DNA of 64,000 nucleotides from Cercospora beticola (lineage: Eukaryota > Ascomycota > Dothideomycetes > Mycosphaerellales > Mycosphaerellaceae), in contig NC_088939.1 of assembly GCF_033473495.1 (NCBI RefSeq), forward strand, positions 992,001-1,056,000, in the 5' to 3' direction. The notes under the pieces are model-generated. The model was given only the letters and a program-made list of their open reading frames with translations, was not told the origin of the DNA and did no database searches. How positions within the stretch are numbered: position 1 is the first letter of the stretch; every line of letters begins with the position of its first letter. A program made the translations under genes and the position numbers. Shown here one piece after another: positions 52,997 through 62,561 of this stretch.

Positions 52997-54057
52997 ATGT
53001 CTTCCAAGAACATTTTGATCGTTGGCACAGGCGCCATCGGAGCATTTTATGCTTCTCGGCTATCAACAGTGTCAGGCACGAAGGTGTCTGCAATCTGTCG
53101 CTCGAACTTCTCGGCGATCCAGAAGAATGGTATCAGAGTCACCAGTCCGATATTCGGCGATACAACTTTCAGACCTACATATGTTTTCGCAAGCCCAGAC
53201 GAAGCCAGAGAAGTGAAGAGGAAGGAGAGCTTGCTTTGGGACTACTTGATCGTGACGACGAAGGTATTAGGCGATCCGAGCTCTCTGGCTGAAGGTTTGG
53301 TCGACGATGAGTCAAGTCTCGTGGTGTTCCAGAATGGTTTGGGCATCGAGGACCCTTACAAGAAGAGATTTCCAGCGAACACCATTCTGAGCGCAGTGAC
53401 GAGGTGAGTTCCTAGCTTCTCAGCTCAGCATGAAGACAACTTTGACGAATGCATTGCAGGACATCTGTGTCGCAACCCACACAAGGACATGTAGAGCACG
53501 CGCATTGGACTCGCACTACGATAGGACCGTATGCGCCAGACTCTTCTGATCAAGAGCTGAGTCAGAAACGAGTCGAAGAGTTCGCCTCTCTCTTGCGTGA
53601 TGCCGGGATTCCAGATGTCGACGTGCTCTCGCACACAGGAATGCAATTTGCGCGGTGGCATAAGACAGCGATCAACGCGAGCATCAACCCAACGTCAGTG
53701 CTCGCTGGAGGATGCACGACCCAAGCGACCGGCGTGGACCCAGAGTTGTACGCTCATGTAGAAGGTGTGATGCGGGAGATCCTCGAACTTGCCGTGAAGG
53801 TATTGGGCGCTCCTCTCCCGGAATCGTTGCCTACGATCGAAGCAGTACTGCAGGGCGTGCAAGAAGACCACAGTGGGAGCAGGCCGAGTATGTGGCATGA
53901 TTGGGCAGCAGGTCGCAAAGTCGAATTAGAAGCTATCTTGGGAAACGTGCTCAGGCGGGCTCGCGATGCGGGTGTCGAGGTCCCACGTACGCAAACGCTT
54001 TATGCTTTGCTCAGGATGGCACAGCAAATGCGCGACACAAGCTCGTCCGCGTTGTGA
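52997..54057 (+). CDS. 2-dehydropantoate 2-reductase (ketopantoate reductase) family enzyme
   Basis: Two exons (52997-53403 and 53460-54057) encode 334 residues. The NAD(P)-binding motif VGTGAIGAFYASRL starts near residue 8. The substrate domain contains the catalytic-Lys segment WHKTAINASINPTSVLAGG (Lys near residue 204) and the C-terminal RPSMWHDWAAGRKVELEAILGN, equivalent to the SSMxxDxxxGxxTE motif. The intron splits the Arg codon in AVTR-TSVS. The family reduces ketopantoate to pantoate for pantothenate/CoA synthesis. Filamentous fungi carry several divergent paralogues, among them ketoisovalerate reductases that feed depsipeptide NRPSs. Its position in the NRPS region makes the latter role worth considering, but the sequence alone does not decide. 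Confidence 0.88.
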
Positions 54058-54212
54058 TAAGCTGAGTTGCGCAACAGTCGGGTCGGCATGTCGGGCCATG
54101 TGTGGCGCGAGGATAGATGCCTCAGCAGATTCGGTTTCGTTGCCTGGAGCGCTTTGCAAAATTCTCGGAAGCCAAGCGTAGATATTGGCCAGATTCAATT
54201 GCATATACGTAT

Positions 54213-54706
54213 CTATGCGCGCTTTTCTGCGTAGCATTGGACGTTCAGACTGCGCTTCCGTCAGCAACAACAAGATCCATGTCCTGCTTCGCATTTCTCA
54301 CCATTCAAATAGTCGGCAGCCATGAGCAGTTCGAGGCAGAGTTCTGGTGGAATGTCCATGTCCGGAACATCCTTCGAGTTCTTGTGCTTCTCGTTGTAGT
54401 AGAGGTATTCGCAGACCTTTTCGAGTACTAGGCCGCTGTGGCGAGTCAGCATGATTCATGATACAATCTTTGGAAGACGCGTACTTGATGTTATCAAATC
54501 GGCACACACCCTCCTTGGACTCGCGAAACCCGTCTATAGAACGTCAATGTCGCGTTAGATGAAGAGCAGCGCGTCGATCACGCACTCGTAGGATCCAGCA
54601 TGCGTTTGATGGCGCCGCTGATGTTGGCGGCCGAGCGGCGGATCACGAACTTGAAGTCATCGCTCGATACCAGCGTGATATATTCGGACAAATTCTCGGT
54701 AGCCAT
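54213..54706 (-). CDS. ELC1: Elongin C (Skp1/BTB-fold ubiquitin ligase adaptor)
   Basis: Four exons on the minus strand (54586-54706, 54485-54533, 54302-54435, 54213-54226) sum to 318 nt, 105 residues. The sequence follows elongin C throughout: [73 protein letters not shown] and [14 protein letters not shown]. Elongin C links cullin to BC-box substrate receptors and helps remove stalled RNA polymerase II in yeast. The last exon is only 14 nt and adds EKRA. It is preceded by a TGCTGAC branch point and CGCAG acceptor. An in-frame upstream ATG at 54880 would add 58 basic residues, but that stretch contains a GTAAGT...CTAAC...CGCAG intron pattern, so I prefer the start at 54706. Confidence 0.9.
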
Positions 54707-55134
54707 GTTGCCACGCGTGCTGCGAGGGGCGTTGTAGATGGAGAACGGGAAAGTGGGCTTGTTGGTTAGGCAGGCGTTTCTGGAGCCTGAGGCAGATGCC
54801 AAGAAACGTTCTCTGCTGGACGACCGGGATGGGCTGTTGCCTTTATGCTTCAGCTCGCGACTTACTTTTCTGAACTTCATGTGATCACAGAAGACTTTTT
54901 GTGAATAGTCTTCCTTCTCTCATGCTATCAAACGGCATTCACTCTAGAGATGCCATTACCTCACTCACAGGTTTACGAACAATTAGGTCGTACAAGATCT
55001 ACGAATACGGCGCTACGGCGCGGCAGTGGCTGAACCTAATTTGGCAGCGCCCCTTCTTCTGCTACACACGCTCGCAGGTTTTGTGCCGCAGACACTACCT
55101 CTTGCCATGACATGAAGCTCCCGAAGACTTTGCG
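54707..55134. promoter_or_regulatory. Divergent region between elongin C and the DUF3431 gene
   Basis: About 430 bp that probably include a 5'UTR intron of ELC1 (GTAAGT donor near 54865, acceptor near 54722). No other gene seen. Confidence 0.4.
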
Positions 55135-56312
55135 ATGCCAAAGTATGCCGGAGTTCTCCAATATGCTCACCCTGTCAGGCTTCCGAGGCGATATGCCGCG
55201 TTACTGGCGATACTGATGCTGTATCTGGTGCTCTGCCACCTAGCTCCGGCTGTCCAGCATACATACAAGCCTCTTGATGCAGTCCAGCTGCCAGTCCGCC
55301 TTCAGCTCAGCAGAGAAGTCGAAAAACCAAACATCACCACGAATCTCGTGATAGCCAGCACGAAAGCAGAGGACATCTCTTGGACAAATGCTCTAATCCC
55401 ACAAATTCCGAATCTCAAGATCTTCCGATATGTCAGCGATGACCCTACTGCAGAGTACCATCCTCCAGCAGCCCAAGGACGTGAAGCTCTCATGTACTTC
55501 ACCTATCTCTTCGACAGATACGAAGACCTTGCAGACGTCAATATCTTCATACATGCCGAAGAACATCCTTGGCATCTCGACAGTGCTCTCTGGCAGTCAA
55601 TGACATTCGCGTTATCACATCTCGACCTCAGCCAGGTTCTGGAGAAACGTTATTTCAATCTCTATACCAGCTTGAAAGGCGGTCGTCCTGAGGGCTACAA
55701 CACTTCAAAAACGCCACTCCAGACCAATAACTCGGAAGAGCCATACATGGCTGATGCACTTCGCGCCAACTTTGGAAGTGATGTTGCGGTACCAGAGATC
55801 CTTCTTGGCCCATGTTGCTCACAATTTGCTGTGTCCCAAGATGCGATTCTGAGCAGACCTCGCGAGCAGTATGAACACAGTATGAAATGGCTGACAGATA
55901 CGGACTGGCCGGATCAGCTGACAGGACGCGTCTGGGTAATCGGACACACTTCCATGTGAGTTCGTCATTACTGATATCTGCGATCTAGGAACATATGTGG
56001 CCATTCCTGTTTCTTCGCGATCAAGCGATAGACCAGAAGACCGAATGGCGAGCGTTGTGTCGAATGTATGCCGTATGTTTCAAGAACGCGGGTGATCATC
56101 AACAATACCAAGACGTATGGGCCGAAGTAGTGCAGCTACGTGAGGAGATCGGCTTTGGCCGCGAGGTGCTGAGACCGTGGAGCGTTCGCAGGACCCGACG
56201 ACACTTGAAGGAGCTGACTTACCACTTGGAGCAGAGTGTTCTCGAAGCACTGGAGCGAGGACTTGACGAGAAACAGCGTTATGAAGCAGGAATAGACATT
56301 AATGCATCATAG
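55135..56312 (+). CDS. DUF3431-type membrane-anchored protein, 374 aa
   Basis: Two exons (55135-55935 and 55989-56312, 53-bp intron GTAATC/CTAG) join in frame as GRVW-EHMWPFLF. A short basic N-terminus is followed by one hydrophobic anchor (YAALLAILMLYLVLCHL), giving a type II topology. Family features are NLVIASTKAEDISWTNALIP, LKIFRYVSDD, GREALMYFTYLFDRYEDLADVNIFIHAEEHPWH and a short conserved block around EILLGPCCSQFAVSQDAIL. The fold is thought to be glycosyltransferase-like, but no activity is established. The C-terminus is longer and more charged than the core family. Confidence 0.82.
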
Positions 56313-57087
56313 ATGTCGACTCAAGGTCGCAATCGCTCCTTCAAGCCGCGGTGCCACACTTTCATCCTAGGACTAAATGAAGAAGCACAGACCTTGCGCC
56401 TTTTTCAGAGAAAGCTGTATCTGCGGGCATCGCTCCGCGCAGCATCTAAGGCGCACTTTTTGGCTGCAGCCAGCCTTGTTGACGAGGGATGCTCCATTCT
56501 GTCAGAGAAAGATGTGCGTTCTTGCAATTATCTTGGGAGAGGATGTCCAAGTCATCGGCCGAAGGTCATCGTCTTCCGTTTCGCAATCTGCTCCAGAAAG
56601 TCATGCTGGGTCAAGCGGATTGGCTGAGAAGAGCTAATAGCTTCAGAGAAAGCAATACTTTTGGCATCTTCCTTTGTGTGTTCACTCCGCATTGACGCAA
56701 AGCTCTCGGTGCGGAAAGAATGTGCCACAGTCTCAAACACGGTAATCTCGGCAATCGAATTTTGCCACGAGGAGCTTGGAGCGGCCACGGTACGTCTTGC
56801 GCAAATTACTAGACTCGGAGTCGCCGAATATTCTAGGAGAGGTTCTGCATCACAAAAGAATGCATCAACGCAAGGTCGGATATGAAAGGGATACGGAGCA
56901 CAAAAAATTTCGAAATCCTGCTTGCATGCAATTCATCATTTCAGCTCGAGCTAATGGTCATTACAGTCCCGTTGCCTATATTGATTAACACATTTTGGAA
57001 ATACTTGGAAAAGGATGTGCTTGACTTTGGATTGCGAAGATAATTCTACTGCAGATGAGCGATCTGAAAATTGCCGGCAACGAAAAG
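56313..57087. other. Convergent intergenic region, no gene recognised
   Basis: About 775 bp with short ORFs on both strands and an A/T-richer stretch around 56880-57050 (3'UTRs). Nothing recognised. Confidence 0.45.
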
Positions 57088-58653
57088 CTACTCATTGCAT
57101 TCAGCTTCTAGGAGCGAGAGGCGATCCGCCTGGGCCTCTTCACCAGCGTCAACATCCTGATCCTGCGATTGTGGTTCAGCTTCCGGCTCTTGGACTTGCT
57201 CGATCTCAGACCTGACTTCAGCTGTCTCTTGAGCTTCTGTCGAGTTGTCTCCTGATGGCGGCTCAGCGACGTCCTCGTCAACTGGCCGGTCATCATCTCG
57301 GACCCAAGACTGAGACGTGATGACCCTCTGCTGATAATCTGGATCATCCTCACCTCTGCCGAAACCCCTTGCCTTCCACAACTTCGCAGCTTGCAGCAGC
57401 ACTGCTGGATAGTCCTTGTCGCCTGGCGGTGAACTGTGGTACACATCATTGTAGATTCGACGCAGCGTGTGTTGAATATGATAGGGGTACGGATGATCAT
57501 CGTGCACAGTTTGAGGAGCGCATTCCACTGCGTCGAATGCCCTGCGTGCTCTCAGCTGCAGATTAGTTCCCTCGGTCGGCGGTCCTTTCAGAAACGGTGT
57601 CGTCGTTCGAGCTTCGATGATCTCATACGCTTCAATAGCTTTGATCATGACACCACGTCTCAGATTCTGGATCTCGCAGACTCGGGGTTTGTCGTCGAGG
57701 ATTCTGGCCAGGTTCTCCGCGGTGCAAAGTAGGGCATCAAGATTACGCATCGCCAGGCTTTGGGATGGGTGACAAACTGCGTTGCGCAGTGACGTGACCG
57801 AGTACATGCTGCCGATTGTCATCTCTCGTGTTGCATTGCACATCTGGAGTGTCTTTTCAGGACGACCGGCCCAAGACAGACCAGACTTTTCGATCTCGTC
57901 CCTGCCGAAACGAACTTGGTCCCAATGCTCTCCGAATTGTGCACGCGCCTGTTCGGGCCAATGTGCGTGAAATGCGTACCAGAAGGTCTGCTTGGCAAGG
58001 GCGTGCGCTTTGTGCAAAGCAGTATACTGGTCTTCCCAGCTGATGTAGATGTACTGGGCAGGGCTTTTCCAGAACTCATCCAGACTAGACTGTACCGGAT
58101 CCCATTGCGGGTACTTCTGCCTCTGTTCCCAGAGAGCATTCCAACTTATACACTTATCGCATATCATATGGTCAGGCTCGGGCTCGCGCTCTGGAGCTGG
58201 CTTCCACCGATCATCCTCTGGACCGTCATTGTCGTCGTATTGTACCTCTTCGCCAAGGTCAGCATTCCATCGCTTCGCCTGCCTTTTGGCTTGCCAGTAT
58301 CTCACTGGGCCAGTAATCAGTCGTGTAAAGATCTTGCAGAATCTTTTCCTGACACGAGTGATAGTGGATACTTGAGGATAATCTTCGTCTTCGAAATATG
58401 CTTCATCCTGGTTAGCTTCTTCGTCTTCGAAATATGCTTCATCCTCGTTAGCTTCTTCTTCTTCGAAGTCTGCTTCATTCTCGTTAGCTTCTTGGGTTGA
58501 CTGGTCAAGTTGCTCTTGCAGTCTCACGTTGTTCTCGCGTAGCCAATCATTGTCGTATTTCAGCTGTGAGACCTGCTCACGTAGCCGCGCGATTTGACAG
58601 TCATCATTCTCCATCTCGTTCTCAGTTTGCTGATGATCGTCTTGGTCCGTCAT
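57088..58653 (-). CDS. Unrecognised coiled-coil protein with RNAVCHP motif (HEPN-like candidate), 521 aa
   Basis: The chosen ATG is at 58653 (MTDQDDHQQTENEM); the frame upstream has no ATG. The order is: a leucine-containing coiled coil (ARLREQVSQLKYDNDWLRE), three 12-residue acidic repeats (EANEDEAYFEDE type), a basic segment (VRKRFCKIF...YWQAKRQAKRW), a CDKC pair, then a helical region. The helical region holds HWDQVRFGRDEIEKSG and, at residues 290-296, RNAVCHP. The C-terminus is acidic and disordered. It shares coiled-coil/acidic-linker/helical layout and the RNAxCHP motif with the gene at 59366-60508, so the two are tandem paralogues. R-N-x3-H is the catalytic signature of HEPN ribonucleases; assigning that domain is my inference. 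Confidence 0.65.
   Translation of the reverse strand: MTDQDDHQQTENEMENDDCQIARLREQVSQLKYDNDWLRENNVRLQEQLDQSTQEANENEADFEEEEANEDEAYFEDEEANQDEAYFEDEDYPQVSTITRVRKRFCKIFTRLITGPVRYWQAKRQAKRWNADLGEEVQYDDNDGPEDDRWKPAPEREPEPDHMICDKCISWNALWEQRQKYPQWDPVQSSLDEFWKSPAQYIYISWEDQYTALHKAHALAKQTFWYAFHAHWPEQARAQFGEHWDQVRFGRDEIEKSGLSWAGRPEKTLQMCNATREMTIGSMYSVTSLRNAVCHPSQSLAMRNLDALLCTAENLARILDDKPRVCEIQNLRRGVMIKAIEAYEIIEARTTTPFLKGPPTEGTNLQLRARRAFDAVECAPQTVHDDHPYPYHIQHTLRRIYNDVYHSSPPGDKDYPAVLLQAAKLWKARGFGRGEDDPDYQQRVITSQSWVRDDDRPVDEDVAEPPSGDNSTEAQETAEVRSEIEQVQEPEAEPQSQDQDVDAGEEAQADRLSLLEAECNE
58384..58491 (-). repeat. 36-bp coding minisatellite, three copies
   Basis: Three head-to-tail 36-nt units encode EANENEADFEEE, EANEDEAYFEDE and EANQDEAYFEDE. 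The last two differ at few bases, suggesting recent slippage or unequal exchange. Confidence 0.85.
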
Positions 58654-59365
58654 ATTTGCTTGCTGAGTTCTTGAAGTACGGAGACGCAAGAAGACCAATA
58701 TTTAAGCAAAAGAGTGCAACGAAAACGCAAAAGCATTGTTTCTTTGTCTCTCAAGTCTATGCAATAGTTATGCACAGCAGCTCTGTTAGCAGCCATCGAA
58801 CAAAGGCAAAGTGTGGAGAAATGGGACAGAAAGAGAATTGGAAACTCTGCGGAGAGATGTCGTGTATTGGGTAATTCTACGTCAGTTCATTGTGGAAGTA
58901 GCTATCATATGCCTGCCTCCATTATCCTTCGCGTCCAAAATCTCTGTCTAGGCCGCACAGAGCTGCTCTGACAGTACAATCTTGTCTGAGTCTCCAGTCC
59001 CGAATGTCAATGTCTCTGTCAACCTGACTTCGATCCCGCCACTCAGGCTCGCCCTCCCCTCGACTATTCATCGCAATGTTATGCGAAACTCGTCTCGGGA
59101 TATCCATTCTCCTCGCCTTGACTATTCGCCGTGATGTTCTCACCCGACACTCGTCTTTGGCTCAATCCACCTGCCCTGCCCTCGACTATTCGTCGCAATG
59201 TTATGCGACACTCGTCTCGGGAACTCCCTCCTCTTTGCCTTGACTATTCGTCGTGATGATGATTCCATCCGACACTCGTCTCTGGCATCAACCTTGTCCG
59301 TCGCAGCAGTGGCGTGGCTGGCATCAATCGATCTGAGACTCGGCTCCACAAAGCGTGCGCAAAGC
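58654..59365. other. Intergenic region between the two HEPN-like candidates
   Basis: It contains the promoter of the downstream gene and a four-copy tandem repeat (59057-59295). Two short minus-strand ORFs across the repeat encode similar Arg-rich stretches (RRVSHNIA), which reflects the repeat and not a supported gene. Confidence 0.5.
59057..59295. repeat. Tandem repeat, four ~60-bp units in an A-B-A-B arrangement
   Basis: Units begin near 59057, 59116, 59179 and 59238 with CCTCGACTATTC or CCTTGACTATTC and continue to ACTCGTCTCGGG or ACTCGTCTTTGG. Units 1 and 3 are most alike (sharing CGCAATGTTATGCGA), as are 2 and 4 (CGTGATG, CCGACACTCGTCT). A ~122-bp dimer has therefore been duplicated. 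Confidence 0.85.
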
Positions 59366-60508
59366 TCACCAGCGAGGACCAGCAGTGTCGTTCCTCCGGC
59401 GGCTTTCTGCTTCCTGTCTCAGCGCAGCGACCAGGAGCGGAATGTCTTTCTCCTTTGGTAGCAGGGCGAAGCCGAAATCCCAGGAAGTGCGACACAGTGC
59501 CTTGGAGACGTTGTCCATCGTGGGCTCGACGGGGTGAGCGGCCAACTCCAGAAGCTCGGTCCATGTTTTCTGTGCCTCCGTCTGCAGCTTGTCTCTGAGC
59601 CCCTGCATGACAACCACCTCTTCGTTGTTGCCAAGCATACGCGGGAGATCCTGTGCCATCGCGAGCAGGTGATCAACATGCTCGACCGTGCATGCTTCCG
59701 GATCATCTCTGCGACGGTTGCAAGGATGGCAAGCAGCGTTGCGCATCCTGACAGCTGCGTCGAGAGCCAGTTTACCTGCTTCCTGGTTCCCACCGAACAC
59801 TTGATAGAAGTTCGTGCGCGTGAAGAGAGCATCCAGAATCTCTGAGCGGCCCCATCCGACGTGCTTCGGGCCATCCCACTTCTCAAAGCACGTTTCTCTG
59901 TCAAGCTTGTCGAACGCCCTGTACACGGTCCGAGAGCAAGATAGCAGGGCTTCGTCGAGAACGTCAGAAAGGACCTCTGCAGCCACGCGAGAGTGAGCCG
60001 AGGGCTCCCAGAATGCCTTCTTATCGTCTGGCACTGTGCAAACGAAAGTCTCCTCACCAATGTCATCCCAAGCAGTGGTTGAAGTGGGCTGTTCGCTCTG
60101 CCCCCATGTCTCCGTCCAATCTGAGGCGTCATCAGCCTCGGTGGCATCGTCAGAGCTAGCCTCAGCGGAGATCGCGTCGGCACCACCCTCTTCGCTCTGA
60201 AAATCGTCCGAGAAGTAACCCGAGTCAGATCCAGATTCGTTGGCTGGGAAATCGATCTCGCCCCAGAGAGTTGCACCGTCCCGTGGCTTTGTCTCCGCAC
60301 CAGCGCAGTCGGTCGATGCCGAAGCATCTTGATCCTGATTGGCTCGAACGTCATTCGAGCGGAGAGAGTCAATCTTAGCAGTGAGCTCTCGCACCATCTG
60401 CTTGAGGGCCCGGTTTTCCTCTTCTCTGAGCTGAGCCAGAAGGCGGTGTTCGCATGAGGCGGCACCGCAGTGGCAGATGTCGAGCGTCAATTCTTGGAAG
60501 CAGTCCAT
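59366..60508 (-). CDS. Unrecognised coiled-coil protein with RNAACHP motif (HEPN-like candidate), 380 aa
   Basis: The ATG at 60508 gives MDCFQELTLDICHCGAASCE, then a coiled coil (LLAQLREEENRALKQMVREL), an acidic Ser/Asp/Glu linker (residues ~65-160) and a helical C-terminal domain. That domain includes KWDGPKHVGWGRSEILDAL (~210-228) and RNAACHP at residues 256-262, followed by VDHLLAMAQDLPRML and a final helical part. The block W-D...G-R-x-E-I...R-N-A-x-C-H-P aligns with the neighbour at 57088-58653. The Cys/His-rich N-terminal motif CHCGAASCEH could bind a metal. No known family was recognised. Open sequence upstream of 60508 lacks features and looks like 5'UTR. Confidence 0.65.
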   Translation of the reverse strand: MDCFQELTLDICHCGAASCEHRLLAQLREEENRALKQMVRELTAKIDSLRSNDVRANQDQDASASTDCAGAETKPRDGATLWGEIDFPANESGSDSGYFSDDFQSEEGGADAISAEASSDDATEADDASDWTETWGQSEQPTSTTAWDDIGEETFVCTVPDDKKAFWEPSAHSRVAAEVLSDVLDEALLSCSRTVYRAFDKLDRETCFEKWDGPKHVGWGRSEILDALFTRTNFYQVFGGNQEAGKLALDAAVRMRNAACHPCNRRRDDPEACTVEHVDHLLAMAQDLPRMLGNNEEVVVMQGLRDKLQTEAQKTWTELLELAAHPVEPTMDNVSKALCRTSWDFGFALLPKEKDIPLLVAALRQEAESRRRNDTAGPRW

Positions 60509-60929
60509 TGTGAAGGAGTATTGCGTGATATCCGGTATAATAGTCTTGTGTGTAGTGATTGGTATAGTCTTGTGTGGTTTGGGTACTCCGTGAGCGTCGG
60601 TGATATGCAGTGTTGTCTTCTGATACCAGTATGCGAATGGAGTGAACAAGAAGCAGGATCCAGCAGGGGACACTGTAATCTATATAGTTGGAGAGCATCG
60701 AGAAGCGGGTCGTGTCTCCCGGTTCACCCAAAAATTCACTATGTTAAACGCGTGAGGCCACAACCACATGTTCACAAAATGTGAATTGCGTCCTCAAATT
60801 GTTCACCTATCCGCTCTTGAGAAGATGGTACGGGTAAACTCTCAATCCCCAAATGACCTAGAAAATGGCAATCCATGGTAAGCAGCCGCCAGTCAGAAAT
60901 TTTCGCTTGGCCACGATTTGGACAACGCA
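60509..60929. other. Intergenic region
   Basis: It carries the promoter and 5'UTR of the 60508 gene and the 3' side of the 2EXR fragment. No gene seen. Confidence 0.45.
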
Positions 60930-61286
60930 TCAGGACGAACATTTGATGGCCATCGCAGCAGTGTAGCGAAAGCGTTTAAGCTTCTGGACACGTGACAGTG
61001 TCTTTGCTGACATGCGCTCCAGCGCATCGTCTGTGATGAATAGGGCATCACGAGCAAAGTCGAACCAGGTCTTGGCAGGTGAACCGCTGGGTGAAGCAAA
61101 AGTCAAATCGTACACTTTTGAAATTTCTTCTCGTGCCTCATGGCAAACGTGAGCGATGTTTGGCGGTGTGCCGTTCGACCTGAATTCTTTGCCATTCCAT
61201 GATAAGACGATGTTCCGTGGCTCGGGTATACTGAATTGCCAGATCGCAATGCGAAGCTCGGCCGGGAGAGAAGAGAAGGAGGCCAT
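60930..61286 (-). CDS. Short 2EXR-domain protein, possibly truncated
   Basis: From the ATG at 61286 (MASFSSLPAELRIAIWQFSI) the 118-residue product matches the start of fungal 2EXR proteins: LPAELRxxIWxF, then PRNIVLSW, HVCHEAREEISKVYDL and TWFDFARDALFI. Full-length family members are usually two to three times longer. Here the frame stops soon after, at KRFRYTAAMAIKCSS. A 3' exon may be missed, or the gene may be a decayed copy. The family's function is unknown. Confidence 0.6.
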   Translation of the reverse strand: MASFSSLPAELRIAIWQFSIPEPRNIVLSWNGKEFRSNGTPPNIAHVCHEAREEISKVYDLTFASPSGSPAKTWFDFARDALFITDDALERMSAKTLSRVQKLKRFRYTAAMAIKCSS

Positions 61287-62561
61287 CGCAGATGTCGAAC
61301 GTGGACAAGTTATGATCACTCCAGGCCTGAGCAGACACTTATAGCAGCAATAAGTTTGTTACTGCTTGAAACGACAAATGCATTAGATCCCAGGAATTGT
61401 CCCTCGCGGGTGATGAGCGTGCTTGTCCTCATTGTTCGGCGGCTACAAACCTCTCTTATCAGTCAATCGCGGACAAAGCCGGTAGTACTTCCAAATCATT
61501 CCACCTCCTCGCAGTTCTGCCGGAGATGCGATGACCTGAATTGCGGTCCTTGCTCGGCGAGATCGTTCACGTTGCGCCGAGGAATCGATGTCGTCGCCAG
61601 GCCGAATCTCAGGCGCAAGCCGCAAGCCGCCAGCCGACGGCCGCTCCCTCCCGCTAGCGCCCGCCAGAAATTTCTCAAGTATATAGCCAGCTTCTCCCTC
61701 GCCCTCCTCTTTGTTCTGATCAGCGATGCAAGTCTACCCCCAACCCACCCCTACACTTCGAATCATCTACTAACAACGATACAGTTTACTTCATAGAATC
61801 ATTTCTATAGTAAACATCCACAACTGTACTTCTCACAGAAGCTACAGACTCCAACCTGGCTGATGAGTCGAACCGCGGCGCCCAAGAGTGAAGCCAATGT
61901 GTCGGCTTTCGTCGATGGCAATGATCTCGCCCTGCTTGAGCGTCTGGCTTCGGCCGGCTCTTGTAGGTGGGTACTGTCGGTTGTCTGACAGGTTACTTTT
62001 CATCAAGAGCTTGGTCGAGTATAGACCGGGTATTGGAGAAGAGGTACGACAGCGGTTGGCATTTTGGCTTGAGGACGCGAGATGGGAGAGGGCAAAGGCC
62101 TGCTGTTGGTGGCCAGTCCACCCTTCAGCAGCGCGACAAAATTGCAGCGCGGGAACGATGGAGCTTGGGACGCATCATGCAAAGGAACAACGGAGGGTGA
62201 GCACATGCGCGACGAGAGCGCAAGTAGTCAGACCGCCGTGGGCGATTTCTATGAACATATTCTGCACCTCATCTGCGCTGCGTCGTGCTTCCTGTATGCT
62301 GTCGCTATCCTGGAAATTTTTGAGAATTTTCAGGACAGCAAAGCTCGAAGCTCGAGTCAGATTTTATCTCCACCCGCACGGGACTCTCGAAATTACCGCC
62401 TCAGGTTTTCTGAGAGGCAGAGGGTGGAATTGCGCTGAGCAGTATGGTTGATCAGAGTCCAAGGCCGATGCGACTTGCATCGGCGGCATCTCTGTTGCTA
62501 GGTGGATCTGCATCTCTTGAGCGCACGTGTTGAGACGGTCTGGTGTGAACTCCTTGAGTTT
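61287..62561. other. Region without a firm gene (1.3 kb)
   Basis: A plus-strand ATG at 61863 opens MSRTAAPKSEANVSAFVDG, and another frame downstream reads LLFIKSLVEYRPGIGEEVRQ. Together they look partly protein-like, but I could not join them by a normal-sized intron. This may be a small or broken lineage-specific gene. Confidence 0.35.

Noticed and set aside
44722..54057. GH43 enzyme as part of the NRPS pathway
   Set aside because: It has a signal peptide and intact arabinan-active residues, so plant cell-wall degradation is the simpler explanation. It is treated as a neighbour, not a pathway enzyme.
54707..54880. 58-residue basic N-terminal extension of elongin C from the ATG at 54880
   Set aside because: The stretch contains a GTAAGT donor, CTAAC branch point and CGCAG acceptor, and elongin C homologues begin close to the ATG at 54706.
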